DNA of 64,000 nucleotides, from NCBI GenBank assembly GCA_003151275.1, contig PLXC01000066.1, forward strand, positions 84,128 to 148,127, written 5' to 3'. The position numbers were made by a program, and so were the translations under genes. Under the pieces are notes generated by a model, which saw only the letters and a list, made by a program, of their open reading frames with translations, searched no databases and was not told the DNA's origin. Origin of the DNA: Candidatus Melainabacteria bacterium (GTDB lineage Bacteria > Cyanobacteriota > Vampirovibrionia > Obscuribacterales > Obscuribacteraceae). Numbering within the stretch: the stretch's first letter is position 1; every line of letters begins with the position of its first letter. This document shows, in pieces, positions 36,265 to 44,812 of the stretch.

Positions 36265-36448
36265 TGGCGGCTAATTATAGTGAACTTGAATAAAGATCCT
36301 TGACTACCGCCGGTCTTTGTCGCACATCTAAGCAACTTCGGAGGCAACAGGAACTATCCAGGCAACAGCTATTTCGGACACCATCACCACCACCATTGCG
36401 GACGCGGCTGGTAGTTCTCTGCCTTTACTCGATCGGATCGGCCAATAA

Positions 36449-37330
36449 TTAACAGGTTAGCTCGCCGCGCACGACTTCTTCTTCATCGATTAGATTTCTC
36501 AGCTCTGCTTCCTCATCAGGGGGAAATGCAAATGACTCTGAACTATCAGGAAATTCTTTGCTGGTTACATCTTTTGCGTAATTCTTGATTGCTTCCTGGC
36601 AGCTTTCCGCCAGGTTCGCATAACGGCGCACAAAGCGCGGTTTGAAGTCAGTATACTTACCCAACAAGTCATCAGTTACCAAAATTTGTCCGTCACAATC
36701 ATTCCCTGCGCCTATGCCAATTGTCGGAATAGTCAATCGCTGGGAGATCATCTTTGCCACTATTGACGGTACCATCTCCAAAACCAGACTAAACACACCA
36801 GCTTGTTGGAGAGCCATGGCATTGTGAAACAGCCGTGCACCTTCTTCAGCTGTTCTGCCTTGCACGCGAGTACCGCCTAGACCGTGCACAGACTGAGGGG
36901 TGAAGCCCAGATGACCCATAACTGGGATGCCCATGCCTACCAGGCGCTCGACAATTTCCAGGTTGAGCTTAGTGGCACCCTCAAGCTTGACTGCCTGCGC
37001 TTGCGCTTCTTTGACAAATCGACCGGCATTCGTAATTGCTTGAGTGACGTCGACTTGATAGCTCATGAAAGGCAAGTCCGCCACCACTAGCGCTGATTGT
37101 GCGCCACGCGTCACCGCTTTAGTGTGGTGCAACATCTCGTCCATCGTCACTGCGTGCGTGGTGCGGTGACCAAGTGCCACCATTGCCAGACTGTCACCAA
37201 CGAGGATCAGGTCGACACCTGCTCGGTCCAGAATTTGCGCTGTCGAATAGTCGTAAGCGGTCAAAGCGACGATTTTGCGTCCTTCAGACTTGTACTTCTG
37301 CAATGTTAACGTGGAAACAACTTTGCTCAT
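36449..37330 (-). CDS. panB: 3-methyl-2-oxobutanoate hydroxymethyltransferase
   Basis: The enzyme adds a hydroxymethyl group from methylene-tetrahydrofolate to ketoisovalerate, the first committed pantothenate step. Family segments are VALTAYDYSTAQI, LVGDSLAMVALGH (metal ligand Asp), GHLGFTPQSVHGLGG and PTIGIGAGNDCDGQILV. Length is 293 aa against about 265-280; the last 20 or so residues (PPDEEAELRNLIDEEE onward) are an acidic extension. Its final 195 bp are duplicated at 34820-35014 beyond the Fic gene. No panC is adjacent. Confidence 0.95.
   Translation of the reverse strand: MSKVVSTLTLQKYKSEGRKIVALTAYDYSTAQILDRAGVDLILVGDSLAMVALGHRTTHAVTMDEMLHHTKAVTRGAQSALVVADLPFMSYQVDVTQAITNAGRFVKEAQAQAVKLEGATKLNLEIVERLVGMGIPVMGHLGFTPQSVHGLGGTRVQGRTAEEGARLFHNAMALQQAGVFSLVLEMVPSIVAKMISQRLTIPTIGIGAGNDCDGQILVTDDLLGKYTDFKPRFVRRYANLAESCQEAIKNYAKDVTSKEFPDSSESFAFPPDEEAELRNLIDEEEVVRGELTC
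36450..36644. repeat. direct repeat copy in panB, partner of 34820-35014
   Basis: The 3' end of panB from the stop codon to the codons for KPRF. It aligns without gaps to 34820-35014 (7 mismatches). The two copies enclose 1435 bp holding the Fic gene and its operator. Homology stops sharply at TTTG on one side and near the stop codon on the other. Confidence 0.9.
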
Positions 37331-37413
37331 GATGCCTTCAACCTAAGTGGGTAACTGATAGTAGTCAGGCAGATCATAGCAGGCTGTGGACCTATCGGTA
37401 GGATGCCGCCAGC

Positions 37414-38895
37414 CTAATACCCGCGCTTCTTGATCTGCTCCGCTCGTGCGCGCTTTCGCGCTTCTTCCTGCTGGAGGGAGACAATGTGCTTGGGATCGTA
37501 TGGGTACCTTCCCGAGATTTCGTGGAAATCTTGATACTTCAAACCGGCGTCGGCCTGCAGTCCCATTTTTTCAAGCAAGTAAGCGAAGTTGTAGACACAA
37601 CCGTCATACTTGGGCTGCAACAACATTGCCGCCTGATATTTTGCCGACGCGCCGTTCAAGTCGCCTTGTGCTTCAAGCACAGATCCCAGGTTCTGAGTAG
37701 CATCGAAGTTTTGCGGGTCGAGTTCTAAAGTGCGGTTAAAGGTTTGTTTGGCGCCATCCATGTCGCCATCGTCCACTTGAGTCAGACCTTTGTGAATCAA
37801 CGCGGAGATCTCTTCGGGATCAACGACTACACCTTTGCCCTTTTTCTTTTTTACTCCTGCTCGCAATGCACTTTCCATCTCGGCTATGTGTTTCAGGACA
37901 TCCGAATTGTTTCGCTGCATACCAGCGACGTCTTTCCATGCTTCAACACTGTCGATATTTCGGCCTTCGAATTCATAGCACTTAGCAGCCATTGTCCGCA
38001 TGGCAAGTGGGTCTACGTGAGGATACTTTTTTGTGTCGGTATACAACGGGTTGACTTTGGATGCTTGTTTGATCTCGTCCAAACAACGGTTTGGATCACC
38101 CCTGTAATAACGAACCCTGGCCAATTCCCAGTGAGCCGGAGCGCACTTAACATCATTGCTCAGCGCCGTTCTGAACTGGGCTTCGCCCTCATCTAACTTT
38201 CCATCTGAGCAGTAAATAGTGCCCAAGTGATAGTGAATAATTGGATTATTCGGCATCAGCTTTTCAGCAATTTGCAGCTTCTCAATAGAGTCGCCAATGG
38301 TGCCACCTTGACCAGAGCTGTAGCGTTCAAAGATAGCCAAACCTAAGTCTTTCTGCGCATCTACAAAGTTGGGATTTTTCCTGGTCGCTGTTTCGAAAAA
38401 ATCAATCGCTTTATCGAGATCCCCTTTGTCACGATAGATTTCTCCTAGATGGTAGTAAGCATCAGGATAGTTTGGATCGATTTTGTTGCATTCCTCGAAC
38501 ATGCGCATGGCTTCTGTATCTTTGCCAGTCTTTTTCAAGAAGATGCCGTAATTATTTCGGCAAGGCACAAAGTTATAATCAAGCTGCAGAGCGGCGCGAA
38601 ACTTGATCATCGCATTGTAGTTGTCACCTGAACGAGCGTATGCAAGTGCCATCAAGTGACAGATGTTCTTGTCTCCATGCGAGAAATTCTCGGCCTGTCG
38701 ACACAGCTGAATAGAGGCGTTGTCGTCGCCCATGGCGAATGCTTGTAATGCCTGCTGATAGAGTTGCGCCGCCTGTCTTAGCTGCGCTGGTGGCTCAGTT
38801 GGGCGATACCACTCGCCTTGTTGAGCGAAAGCAGGAGATGCAACCAAACCCATCGAGCACAATAAAGCCAGGGTTGGCAATATCTTACGCGTCAT
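37414..38895 (-). CDS. large exported TPR protein
   Basis: The 493-aa protein has a signal peptide (MTRKILPTLALLCSMGLVAS, cleavage likely after AFA-QQ). It then carries at least eight tetratricopeptide repeats, for example YHLGEIYRDKGDLDKAIDFF and NLGSVLEAQGDLNGASAKYQ, with an insert containing a short basic run KKKKGKG near residue 345. A periplasmic scaffold role is likely; partners are unknown. It lies 83 bp beyond panB on the same strand, and its upstream neighbour is another TPR protein. Confidence 0.85.
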   Translation of the reverse strand: MTRKILPTLALLCSMGLVASPAFAQQGEWYRPTEPPAQLRQAAQLYQQALQAFAMGDDNASIQLCRQAENFSHGDKNICHLMALAYARSGDNYNAMIKFRAALQLDYNFVPCRNNYGIFLKKTGKDTEAMRMFEECNKIDPNYPDAYYHLGEIYRDKGDLDKAIDFFETATRKNPNFVDAQKDLGLAIFERYSSGQGGTIGDSIEKLQIAEKLMPNNPIIHYHLGTIYCSDGKLDEGEAQFRTALSNDVKCAPAHWELARVRYYRGDPNRCLDEIKQASKVNPLYTDTKKYPHVDPLAMRTMAAKCYEFEGRNIDSVEAWKDVAGMQRNNSDVLKHIAEMESALRAGVKKKKGKGVVVDPEEISALIHKGLTQVDDGDMDGAKQTFNRTLELDPQNFDATQNLGSVLEAQGDLNGASAKYQAAMLLQPKYDGCVYNFAYLLEKMGLQADAGLKYQDFHEISGRYPYDPKHIVSLQQEEARKRARAEQIKKRGY

Positions 38896-38980
38896 TTATT
38901 AACTCCAAAATCCGAGCTGAATTTCATAATAACCTGAACGCTCGTATTTCTTCCACAGATGAGTTGGGATTGCACCTTGA

Positions 38981-39826
38981 TCACTGTGCAGCAGGAGGGA
39001 TAGGTATCATGGCAAGCGATCCAAATTGAGTGCATCTCAGACATTGCCTGCCTTTATACGGACGGTGGCAAATTGCACATATGAGTTGTTGCGGTTGCGG
39101 CTCGCTTTCCGACTCGGCCACCGCGATTATTTTTTTAGCTTCGGTCAACCACTTTTCGGGATCTGCTGGGCGCTCGAATCGTTTCCCCTGGTCGGCGTAT
39201 ATGCGCTCAAGCTTACCGATCACATACGTTGTTTCCTGATGCCAGGGACCGAAGTGCTGCATAAAAATTGGCAGAGCTCTGGCTAGGAGAGACTCGACTT
39301 CTGGAATCTTTCTTTGATAGTACATGGAATTGCTTAGCTTGCTAAGACCGAGCGCAATCGCCGGATGATCCTCACCAACCAGCTCTATCTTGGCTATAAG
39401 CGATTCTGTATAGACTGCTTCGGCATCCGTGTATCGCTTTTCCAAACAATATAGGTCGCCCAAGCCGTCCAGGCACACTACTGACATTGGCTTGCTGAGC
39501 TGTTGCTCGGACTCTTCCAGGGCTAATTGCCAATATCGTTCCGCGTCTTTATAAACTCGTTGTTCAACCGCTCTTTCTGCGCTCGTTTTGAGCTGTTCCC
39601 ATTTGCTTGTAACAAACCGCTTTTCTGTTCCAGCTTCTATGTCGGAGATCCTAATCTGTTGCCCTTGCGGAATCAGCTTCAGAGCGGTCTTGCCAATCAC
39701 CATGGTTGTGCTTTTTACGCTGTCAGGATCGTAAGCCGAATCTGGGACTTTGTACTCTTCAAGCACGTCCAAGGAGATGACCGTTCCCGGTCGAATATCT
39801 TTTTTGGCGCGAACCACGAGAATCAT
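38981..39826 (-). CDS. SAF-TPR-zinc ribbon fusion protein
   Basis: Residues 1-66 look like a SAF/CpaB-type beta-clip: MILVVRAKKDIRPGTVISLD, then VIGKTALKLIPQGQQIRISD. Residues about 70-215 are TPR repeats of the kinesin-light-chain kind (CLDGLGDLYCLEKRYTDAEA). A zinc ribbon of the form CxxC-x8-CxxC (CAICHRPYKGRQCLRC) lies at about 249-264. There is no signal peptide, so it is probably cytoplasmic. SAF domains usually belong to pilus or sugar-acid proteins; this combination is unfamiliar to me. Function unknown. Confidence 0.7.
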   Translation of the reverse strand: MILVVRAKKDIRPGTVISLDVLEEYKVPDSAYDPDSVKSTTMVIGKTALKLIPQGQQIRISDIEAGTEKRFVTSKWEQLKTSAERAVEQRVYKDAERYWQLALEESEQQLSKPMSVVCLDGLGDLYCLEKRYTDAEAVYTESLIAKIELVGEDHPAIALGLSKLSNSMYYQRKIPEVESLLARALPIFMQHFGPWHQETTYVIGKLERIYADQGKRFERPADPEKWLTEAKKIIAVAESESEPQPQQLICAICHRPYKGRQCLRCTQFGSLAMIPIPPAAQ

Positions 39827-39860
39827 TGGCGGAACTCTTGTGAAGGTTTTCCCAGGAAAT

Positions 39861-39883
39861 GCAGCTTCAAGCTGCCCGGCTTA
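39861..39883. repeat. short palindromic intergenic repeat, copy 1
   Basis: GCAGCTTCAAGCTGC is a perfect 7-bp inverted repeat around one base, followed by CCGGCTTA. The same layout GCAGC-n-GCTGC-yCGrCTTA recurs at 46865 and (inverted) at 51214, always outside genes. Here it is 35 bp upstream of the SAF-TPR gene start. Confidence 0.5.
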
Positions 39884-40097
39884 TCTATCTAAATTATAGG
39901 ACGACATTGCACGCATGGCCCATCTGAAGATCTGCCGGATTCGTGGAATTGTAACCTAGGCCACGATTTATGGAGCATTACGACGATCGGCTGATCAGAA
40001 TCAAAGAGGGTTTAACAACTCCGAACCAATTCAGTCGTTAAATGTCTGTACGGCAACAACTTACCAATCTTCTGATTCTAATTCGAAGGAGCACATT

Positions 40098-41588
40098 ATG
40101 TCTCTTGAGCAACCTGCGCGCGATGGTCTAGAGAATCCTAAGACTCGAGATACTAATCCGTTATACGCGGAAATAGTAAAGGATCAGCAATCAGAATCAA
40201 AAAAGGACAAGAAGGACCAAACTGAAACAAATCAGGACTTGCATCAAGCCAACGAAGCACTACATAAGAATGGATTTCCTGATCTTGTCATTACTGGCGT
40301 TGACAGCGCAGCTGGTAAGTTTACGACCAACCAAGGTGAGTTCGATGCGAACACACTTAACGCGCGCATGGCCTCGTCCGATGCGTCCACGGAGAAACTC
40401 AAGGTAACTAAGTCGGGTGAAAAAGTTACGGATGTGGATCTGCCAAACGCAGACAAGACGCATCTGCACTTTGCCTATAACGGAAATGATTTAACCGAAT
40501 ACACCGACGATCATGGTGATCGTTATAAGAAGAATGGCGACGGTGCCTGGGAGCACCAGGGCGGTAAAGATAAAGAGGGGAAAGATACACCAGCTGATCG
40601 AAGCCTGAATCATGACAGGAAAGTCTCAGTCGATGAAAATGGCGTGGTGACTGAACAAAGCAAAGATCTCACAGTTACAAAGAAAATCTATCCCACGGGC
40701 CGTGTAGAAGAAACCAACGATAAAAAAGATTTGACCGTTTATGAAAACGGCGCGAAAGTCTTCAGTTCAGGCGATGGGAAACAGACCACCGTAGACTATC
40801 CGGAAGGCTCTGGACATGCGCCAATAGTCATCGACAGAGATCCGACCACTGGTAATGCCACCAAAATTACTGAAAAAGGAACAGGTACAAATGGCGCTGA
40901 TAAAGTAATCGCCGAAAATAAAGATGGCAAATGGGTAGATGGCGACAATAAGCCTCTTAAGGACGTTGTCGTAGATAAAGATGGTAATTACACTCTCTCT
41001 TACGAAGACGGACATACAAAAGAAGTTCGAGCAGATGGATCTGAAAAGACTACCGATACTCACGGCAAAATCACCGAAGTCAAATCGGCTGGCGGAAAGC
41101 ACTCAATAACGATTGACAGGGACGCAGATGGAAATCCCGGCGAAATAAAGCAAGATGGAAAAACCGTTGCTAAGTGGATTCAACCTGAAGGTGATAAACC
41201 GGGACATTGGGAAGATGGATACCAGAGGCCCCTTAAGGGAGAGCCGAAAGTTGATGAAAACGGCAAGGTCACACTTGATTATCCAAACGGCACCAGCGTC
41301 GATATAAATTCAGACGGCACCAGAATTTTTCACGGCAGAAGAACGGATATTAAAGTCAACAGCGAAGATCTCAGTGCCAGTCACGTCGTCAAAAAAGGCG
41401 ACACGATGTGGGCCATTGCTGAAGACAACATCGTTCGCTGTCGTAGAGATGGAAAAAGACCTGGCGTAGCGGATATTCAAAAAGAAATAGAACGAATAGC
41501 AGAAGAGTACAACAAAACCCATAAGGACAAACCCATCAAGAAGCCATACAACAGCGTACCGGTCGGTGTCGAACTTCCCTTGGGTTAG
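40098..41588 (+). CDS. repeat protein with C-terminal LysM domain
   Basis: A 496-aa, highly polar Asp/Lys/Gly-rich protein without signal peptide. The C-terminal LysM domain starts VVKKGDTMWAIAEDNI (about residue 432) and ends VPVGVELPLG; LysM binds peptidoglycan or chitin-like sugars. The middle has at least two clear internal repeats, GKWVDGDNKPLKDVVVDKDG and GHWEDGYQRPLKGEPKVDEN, each followed by a YE/YPNG and DGS/DGT strand pair, plus a weaker one near residue 150 (GAWEHQG). This recalls beta-repeat surface proteins. A good AAGGAG site precedes the ATG. Export route unknown. Confidence 0.72.
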   Translation: MSLEQPARDGLENPKTRDTNPLYAEIVKDQQSESKKDKKDQTETNQDLHQANEALHKNGFPDLVITGVDSAAGKFTTNQGEFDANTLNARMASSDASTEKLKVTKSGEKVTDVDLPNADKTHLHFAYNGNDLTEYTDDHGDRYKKNGDGAWEHQGGKDKEGKDTPADRSLNHDRKVSVDENGVVTEQSKDLTVTKKIYPTGRVEETNDKKDLTVYENGAKVFSSGDGKQTTVDYPEGSGHAPIVIDRDPTTGNATKITEKGTGTNGADKVIAENKDGKWVDGDNKPLKDVVVDKDGNYTLSYEDGHTKEVRADGSEKTTDTHGKITEVKSAGGKHSITIDRDADGNPGEIKQDGKTVAKWIQPEGDKPGHWEDGYQRPLKGEPKVDENGKVTLDYPNGTSVDINSDGTRIFHGRRTDIKVNSEDLSASHVVKKGDTMWAIAEDNIVRCRRDGKRPGVADIQKEIERIAEEYNKTHKDKPIKKPYNSVPVGVELPLG

Positions 41589-41610
41589 CACCATCTTTAC
41601 CGTCGAAGAA

Positions 41611-41647
41611 GCGCACTGTACTTTAAAAGTATGGTGCGTCTTTTATT
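41611..41647 (+). terminator. rho-independent terminator after the LysM gene
   Basis: A long stem pairs GCGCACTGTACTT (41611-41623) with AAGTATGGTGCGT (41627-41639), allowing two G-U type pairs, with a TAA-like loop. It is followed by CTTTTATT. It begins 22 bp after the stop codon. Confidence 0.8.
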
Positions 41648-41673
41648 GCAATAAAATAAAGCGCTACGTCAAA

Positions 41674-41696
41674 TGTCCGCCAATAGTAGGCGGACA
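41674..41696 (-). terminator. hairpin after the 970-residue protein gene
   Basis: TGTCCGCC at 41674-41681 pairs with GGCGGACA at 41689-41696 across a 7-base loop. On the minus strand it comes 8 bp after the stop of the 41705 gene and is followed by TTTGACG, a poor T-run. It is probably a terminator, facing the one of the LysM gene. Confidence 0.5.
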
Positions 41697-41704
41697 CTGC
41701 TCAA

Positions 41705-44617
41705 TTAGTTACCTGGGTTGTTGAGAATTTCTTCTTTCTTCTTTTGCAAGCCCATCAGGTCTTGGATCATAAGACTGCCACCAGCTCCGCCTACAGGTAT
41801 CGCATTTCTACCTAACCAGTCTCTGGCTTGAGATTGCTGAGCAACAACTCTGCCGAATTGGTTTGCGGCCATCTCTGGCATGCGAGCGATGGTGGCACCT
41901 GGTGCCAATTGCAACTGCTTCAGAAGTGGTGTTTGTACTGGGTCGACGTGTGGGTCGCCGGCAAGGAACTTGTTGCCGAAGAAGTCGGAGAACTCGGTCA
42001 CTTTGGCTTGAGCCTCCATCGGATCCATGCCACCAGCGATCAATTTCAACATCGATGGTTGTCCAGCACCATAGACGTGGGTCATCTTGGTTGAGTTGAT
42101 ATCGAACGGAAGTGTTTCTGGTCCCTTGCCGTGGTTGATTGCGTCTGTCCATTGGTTGGATACAGTTTCAATCTTGGCATAGTTCTTTCTCAAGTCAGGC
42201 AGAATCTCGAACAAGGTGTGTCCTTGCAGGCGAGGTGTTGGTGTATCGACTTGCAGATTGACCAATTCAGGAAGGAATTTTTTGAAGGCTTCAATTGGAA
42301 TTGTGATTGATTGACCAGGCGCATCTTCGCTTGCCAGAACGATGTCGCCAGGTTTCGAAGCATCTCTGGAATAATTGTCGAGAGCTTGAGCATGAGCCAT
42401 CAGCGCTGGGTCGGTGGTGCCATCTGGATTGACTGCCATCTTGCGAATCAAAGCGGCTTGAATCAGTGGTCTGACTTTGTCCACTGGGTGAGCTTCAACG
42501 CCAAGTGGGTTGTCTGGAGATCTCATTTCCGCTGAGATAACGGTGCCGTTATAGAGCTGTCCATTTTTTCTCAATGCTTGGAAGTATGGAGCTGCCGATT
42601 GACCTGATTCTGAAGCAGCGCCCCAGTCTGCGAAGGTTTCGTCTGCCCAAGCCTTAGCAACATTGACCATGATATCTTTCATCGCCATCTTATCTGGCAA
42701 TGGTGGCAGATCTGATTCGACAGGTGGTTGCGCTGGTTGACCGTCAGCTGTTGGTTCAGGCGGCGGTGCTTTAGGGAGATCGACCATTTTGTTGGCGTCT
42801 GCACCGAGAGCTTTCTCAGCTGCGGCAGTCAATTTGGCGTCACGAACCAGCGGGTCTAATTTACCCATTTGACCAAACTGATTGTGCATGAACTCGTGTC
42901 CGTAGATACCTGAAGTGAGGTGGCCTCTGGTGCCCAGGTCGCGAATTGGATTTGTGACGGTGTCGATTGGCCAAACTGGCTCGCCATTTGGTCCAAAGAT
43001 TGCTCGCACTGTATGTGGACCTTGGTGCGATGTAATTACTTTGCCGGTCTTAGGATCGCGACCAACAACCATTTGGTCGTCAACGAGTTGGACCAGGGCT
43101 GGGAGTGGTTTCTGCGCCAACGCTTCCTTCGGATCGATGCCTGCTTGAATCATGTTACGTACATAAGTGGTTTGATTTTCTGCAGCATAGACGTTCATGC
43201 GTCCAACATGTTGTCCATCGGCACCGTTATTGGAGTTATGTGCTTGGCTAGTCGTATCTGCCAATCTCTTGAACAATCCATCGACTTGCATGAAGTTGCG
43301 TGGATTGTCACCAACTTGATTGGCCAAATCGATCATTGAATTTCTAGCGAGCAGGTAGCCAGGATCAAGCGGCTTGAAATTTTGTTCTGTAGTTGTGTGC
43401 ACAACGCTTGTTGTTCTGCCGACGCCATCGCGAACGGCGCTTGCAACGTCGCTGACGCTGCCGATTTCAGCTTTGATTACACCGGCCAATTTGCCCATGT
43501 TTTCAGCCGTCATGACTTCAGCTGTTGTGAAGACTTTCTTAGTGCCACCGCTTCCGGTGCCATCTTTGCCTGCCTTAACTATTGCCGCGTCGCCAGTTGG
43601 AGCGATGATTTCAGGAGCAGCAGTGCCGGGGACCTTTTCGGCGACGTAATCTGGAACGAAGATGCCGCGTTGTTGCGTCCAGCCTTGCAGTTGGGCCATG
43701 GCTCCGGTAGTCACTGGTGCTTCGGCGCCTCCTGCAGCGGCCACAACAGAGTTGGCTCCAGGAACTTCGCTAGGGCGCTTTCCGGAAAGAAGGAGTTCTA
43801 CCGTTCCATCCAAGCCGTGCACTCGGCCATCGCTACCGGTGATGCCTTGCGAGAACATTTTATCGCTGTAGTCATGGCGGCCGTCCTCAGCTGCACTGCT
43901 GACCACAGTCTTGAGCAGTTCGCCTGGTGGCATGCTAGCCACTTCTGGTTTTGGTGGATTGAGTTTATCGCTAAAGCTCTTCATGGTGCCGTCAACTTTG
44001 CCGATGAAGGTGTTGAGCCCGACGCCGATTGTTGAGCTGGTGCCGAGGTGATCGGTCTTCCAAGTTTCCAATGCGCCCCATTGTTTAGGAGCAAATCTTT
44101 CACCCATGACAGGCGTCATTCTGCCTGTGAATCCGGCGATTTTGCTGGTCAAGTATCCATCAACTGCAAATTGCCCTAAACCATTACCCATGGTTTGGGC
44201 GGACTTGTCCATAACTTCGCCGGTGCTATTTTTGGTGACGTTCTTCCAAGCATCGAAAACTGGGATTGCCGCATCTTTCGCGAAATAGAGTGCCATTGCG
44301 GTTCCGGCTATCGCTTTGAATGCGCCAGCCTCAGGTAATGCGACTCGCAAGGCGACGCCGAGTGCGCCTGCGCTCAATACTTTGACTCCGGTTTCTTGCC
44401 AGTTAGCTGGGTCAAGATCATGCTTTACAGCGTTAATTGCTCCGGGAATAGCGTAGGCGGCGCCTTCGAGGGTGACTTGACCGACCCTTAGTGCTTTAGT
44501 GCCGAAGCCCATGTCGTTGGTGGCTTGCGCGCTTAATTTGTGACTGGCATCCGCTGTATCGGGCGCTGCATTTGGATTGTTTGGTACGTCCTGCTTAAGT
44601 AGCACGTTCTCGCCCAT
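41705..44617 (-). CDS. 970-residue orphan protein with HEFMH metalloprotease-like motif
   Basis: No known family is recognised over the full length. Residues about 40-150 include hydrophobic Ala/Gly-rich stretches (VLSAGALGVALRVALPEAG, IAGTAMALYFAKDAAIP) that may insert into membrane. The middle is polar. Near residue 575 stands YGHEFMHNQFGQ, an HExxH-type zinc motif. About 105 residues later WADETFADW offers a possible third ligand, separated by a proline-rich linker (PKAPPPEPTADG). The C-terminal 300 residues are alpha/beta-like without a named fold. No signal peptide. It faces the LysM gene convergently. Confidence 0.65.
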   Translation of the reverse strand: MGENVLLKQDVPNNPNAAPDTADASHKLSAQATNDMGFGTKALRVGQVTLEGAAYAIPGAINAVKHDLDPANWQETGVKVLSAGALGVALRVALPEAGAFKAIAGTAMALYFAKDAAIPVFDAWKNVTKNSTGEVMDKSAQTMGNGLGQFAVDGYLTSKIAGFTGRMTPVMGERFAPKQWGALETWKTDHLGTSSTIGVGLNTFIGKVDGTMKSFSDKLNPPKPEVASMPPGELLKTVVSSAAEDGRHDYSDKMFSQGITGSDGRVHGLDGTVELLLSGKRPSEVPGANSVVAAAGGAEAPVTTGAMAQLQGWTQQRGIFVPDYVAEKVPGTAAPEIIAPTGDAAIVKAGKDGTGSGGTKKVFTTAEVMTAENMGKLAGVIKAEIGSVSDVASAVRDGVGRTTSVVHTTTEQNFKPLDPGYLLARNSMIDLANQVGDNPRNFMQVDGLFKRLADTTSQAHNSNNGADGQHVGRMNVYAAENQTTYVRNMIQAGIDPKEALAQKPLPALVQLVDDQMVVGRDPKTGKVITSHQGPHTVRAIFGPNGEPVWPIDTVTNPIRDLGTRGHLTSGIYGHEFMHNQFGQMGKLDPLVRDAKLTAAAEKALGADANKMVDLPKAPPPEPTADGQPAQPPVESDLPPLPDKMAMKDIMVNVAKAWADETFADWGAASESGQSAAPYFQALRKNGQLYNGTVISAEMRSPDNPLGVEAHPVDKVRPLIQAALIRKMAVNPDGTTDPALMAHAQALDNYSRDASKPGDIVLASEDAPGQSITIPIEAFKKFLPELVNLQVDTPTPRLQGHTLFEILPDLRKNYAKIETVSNQWTDAINHGKGPETLPFDINSTKMTHVYGAGQPSMLKLIAGGMDPMEAQAKVTEFSDFFGNKFLAGDPHVDPVQTPLLKQLQLAPGATIARMPEMAANQFGRVVAQQSQARDWLGRNAIPVGGAGGSLMIQDLMGLQKKKEEILNNPGN

Positions 44618-44812
44618 TTGACTTCCTCCAGAAATTCCCTGTGGTTCCGTATGTAACGCAGGATTAAGGAGTTTAGCCTCAACTGCTTCTTACGTTATTC
44701 CGCCTTCGCTGCAAGTCGGAACCGATGTCATGAATTTAACTTAGAATTTAAGGCGCGTCACTTGGGGGGAATACGTGTTCAGTGGTGAAAGTCCCATGCA
44801 CCTCTGAGATAA

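Noticed and set aside
43382..44035. 217-codon open frame opposite the 970-residue gene
   Set aside because: The minus-strand frame spans the whole region, with a matching terminator. The plus-strand product is Cys/Ser-rich without any domain and starts within no promoter context.
41705..44617. Polymorphic toxin interpretation of the 970-residue gene
   Set aside because: No secretion signal, repeat region, known toxin domain or adjacent immunity-size gene is seen. Only the HExxH motif and orphan status are supported.
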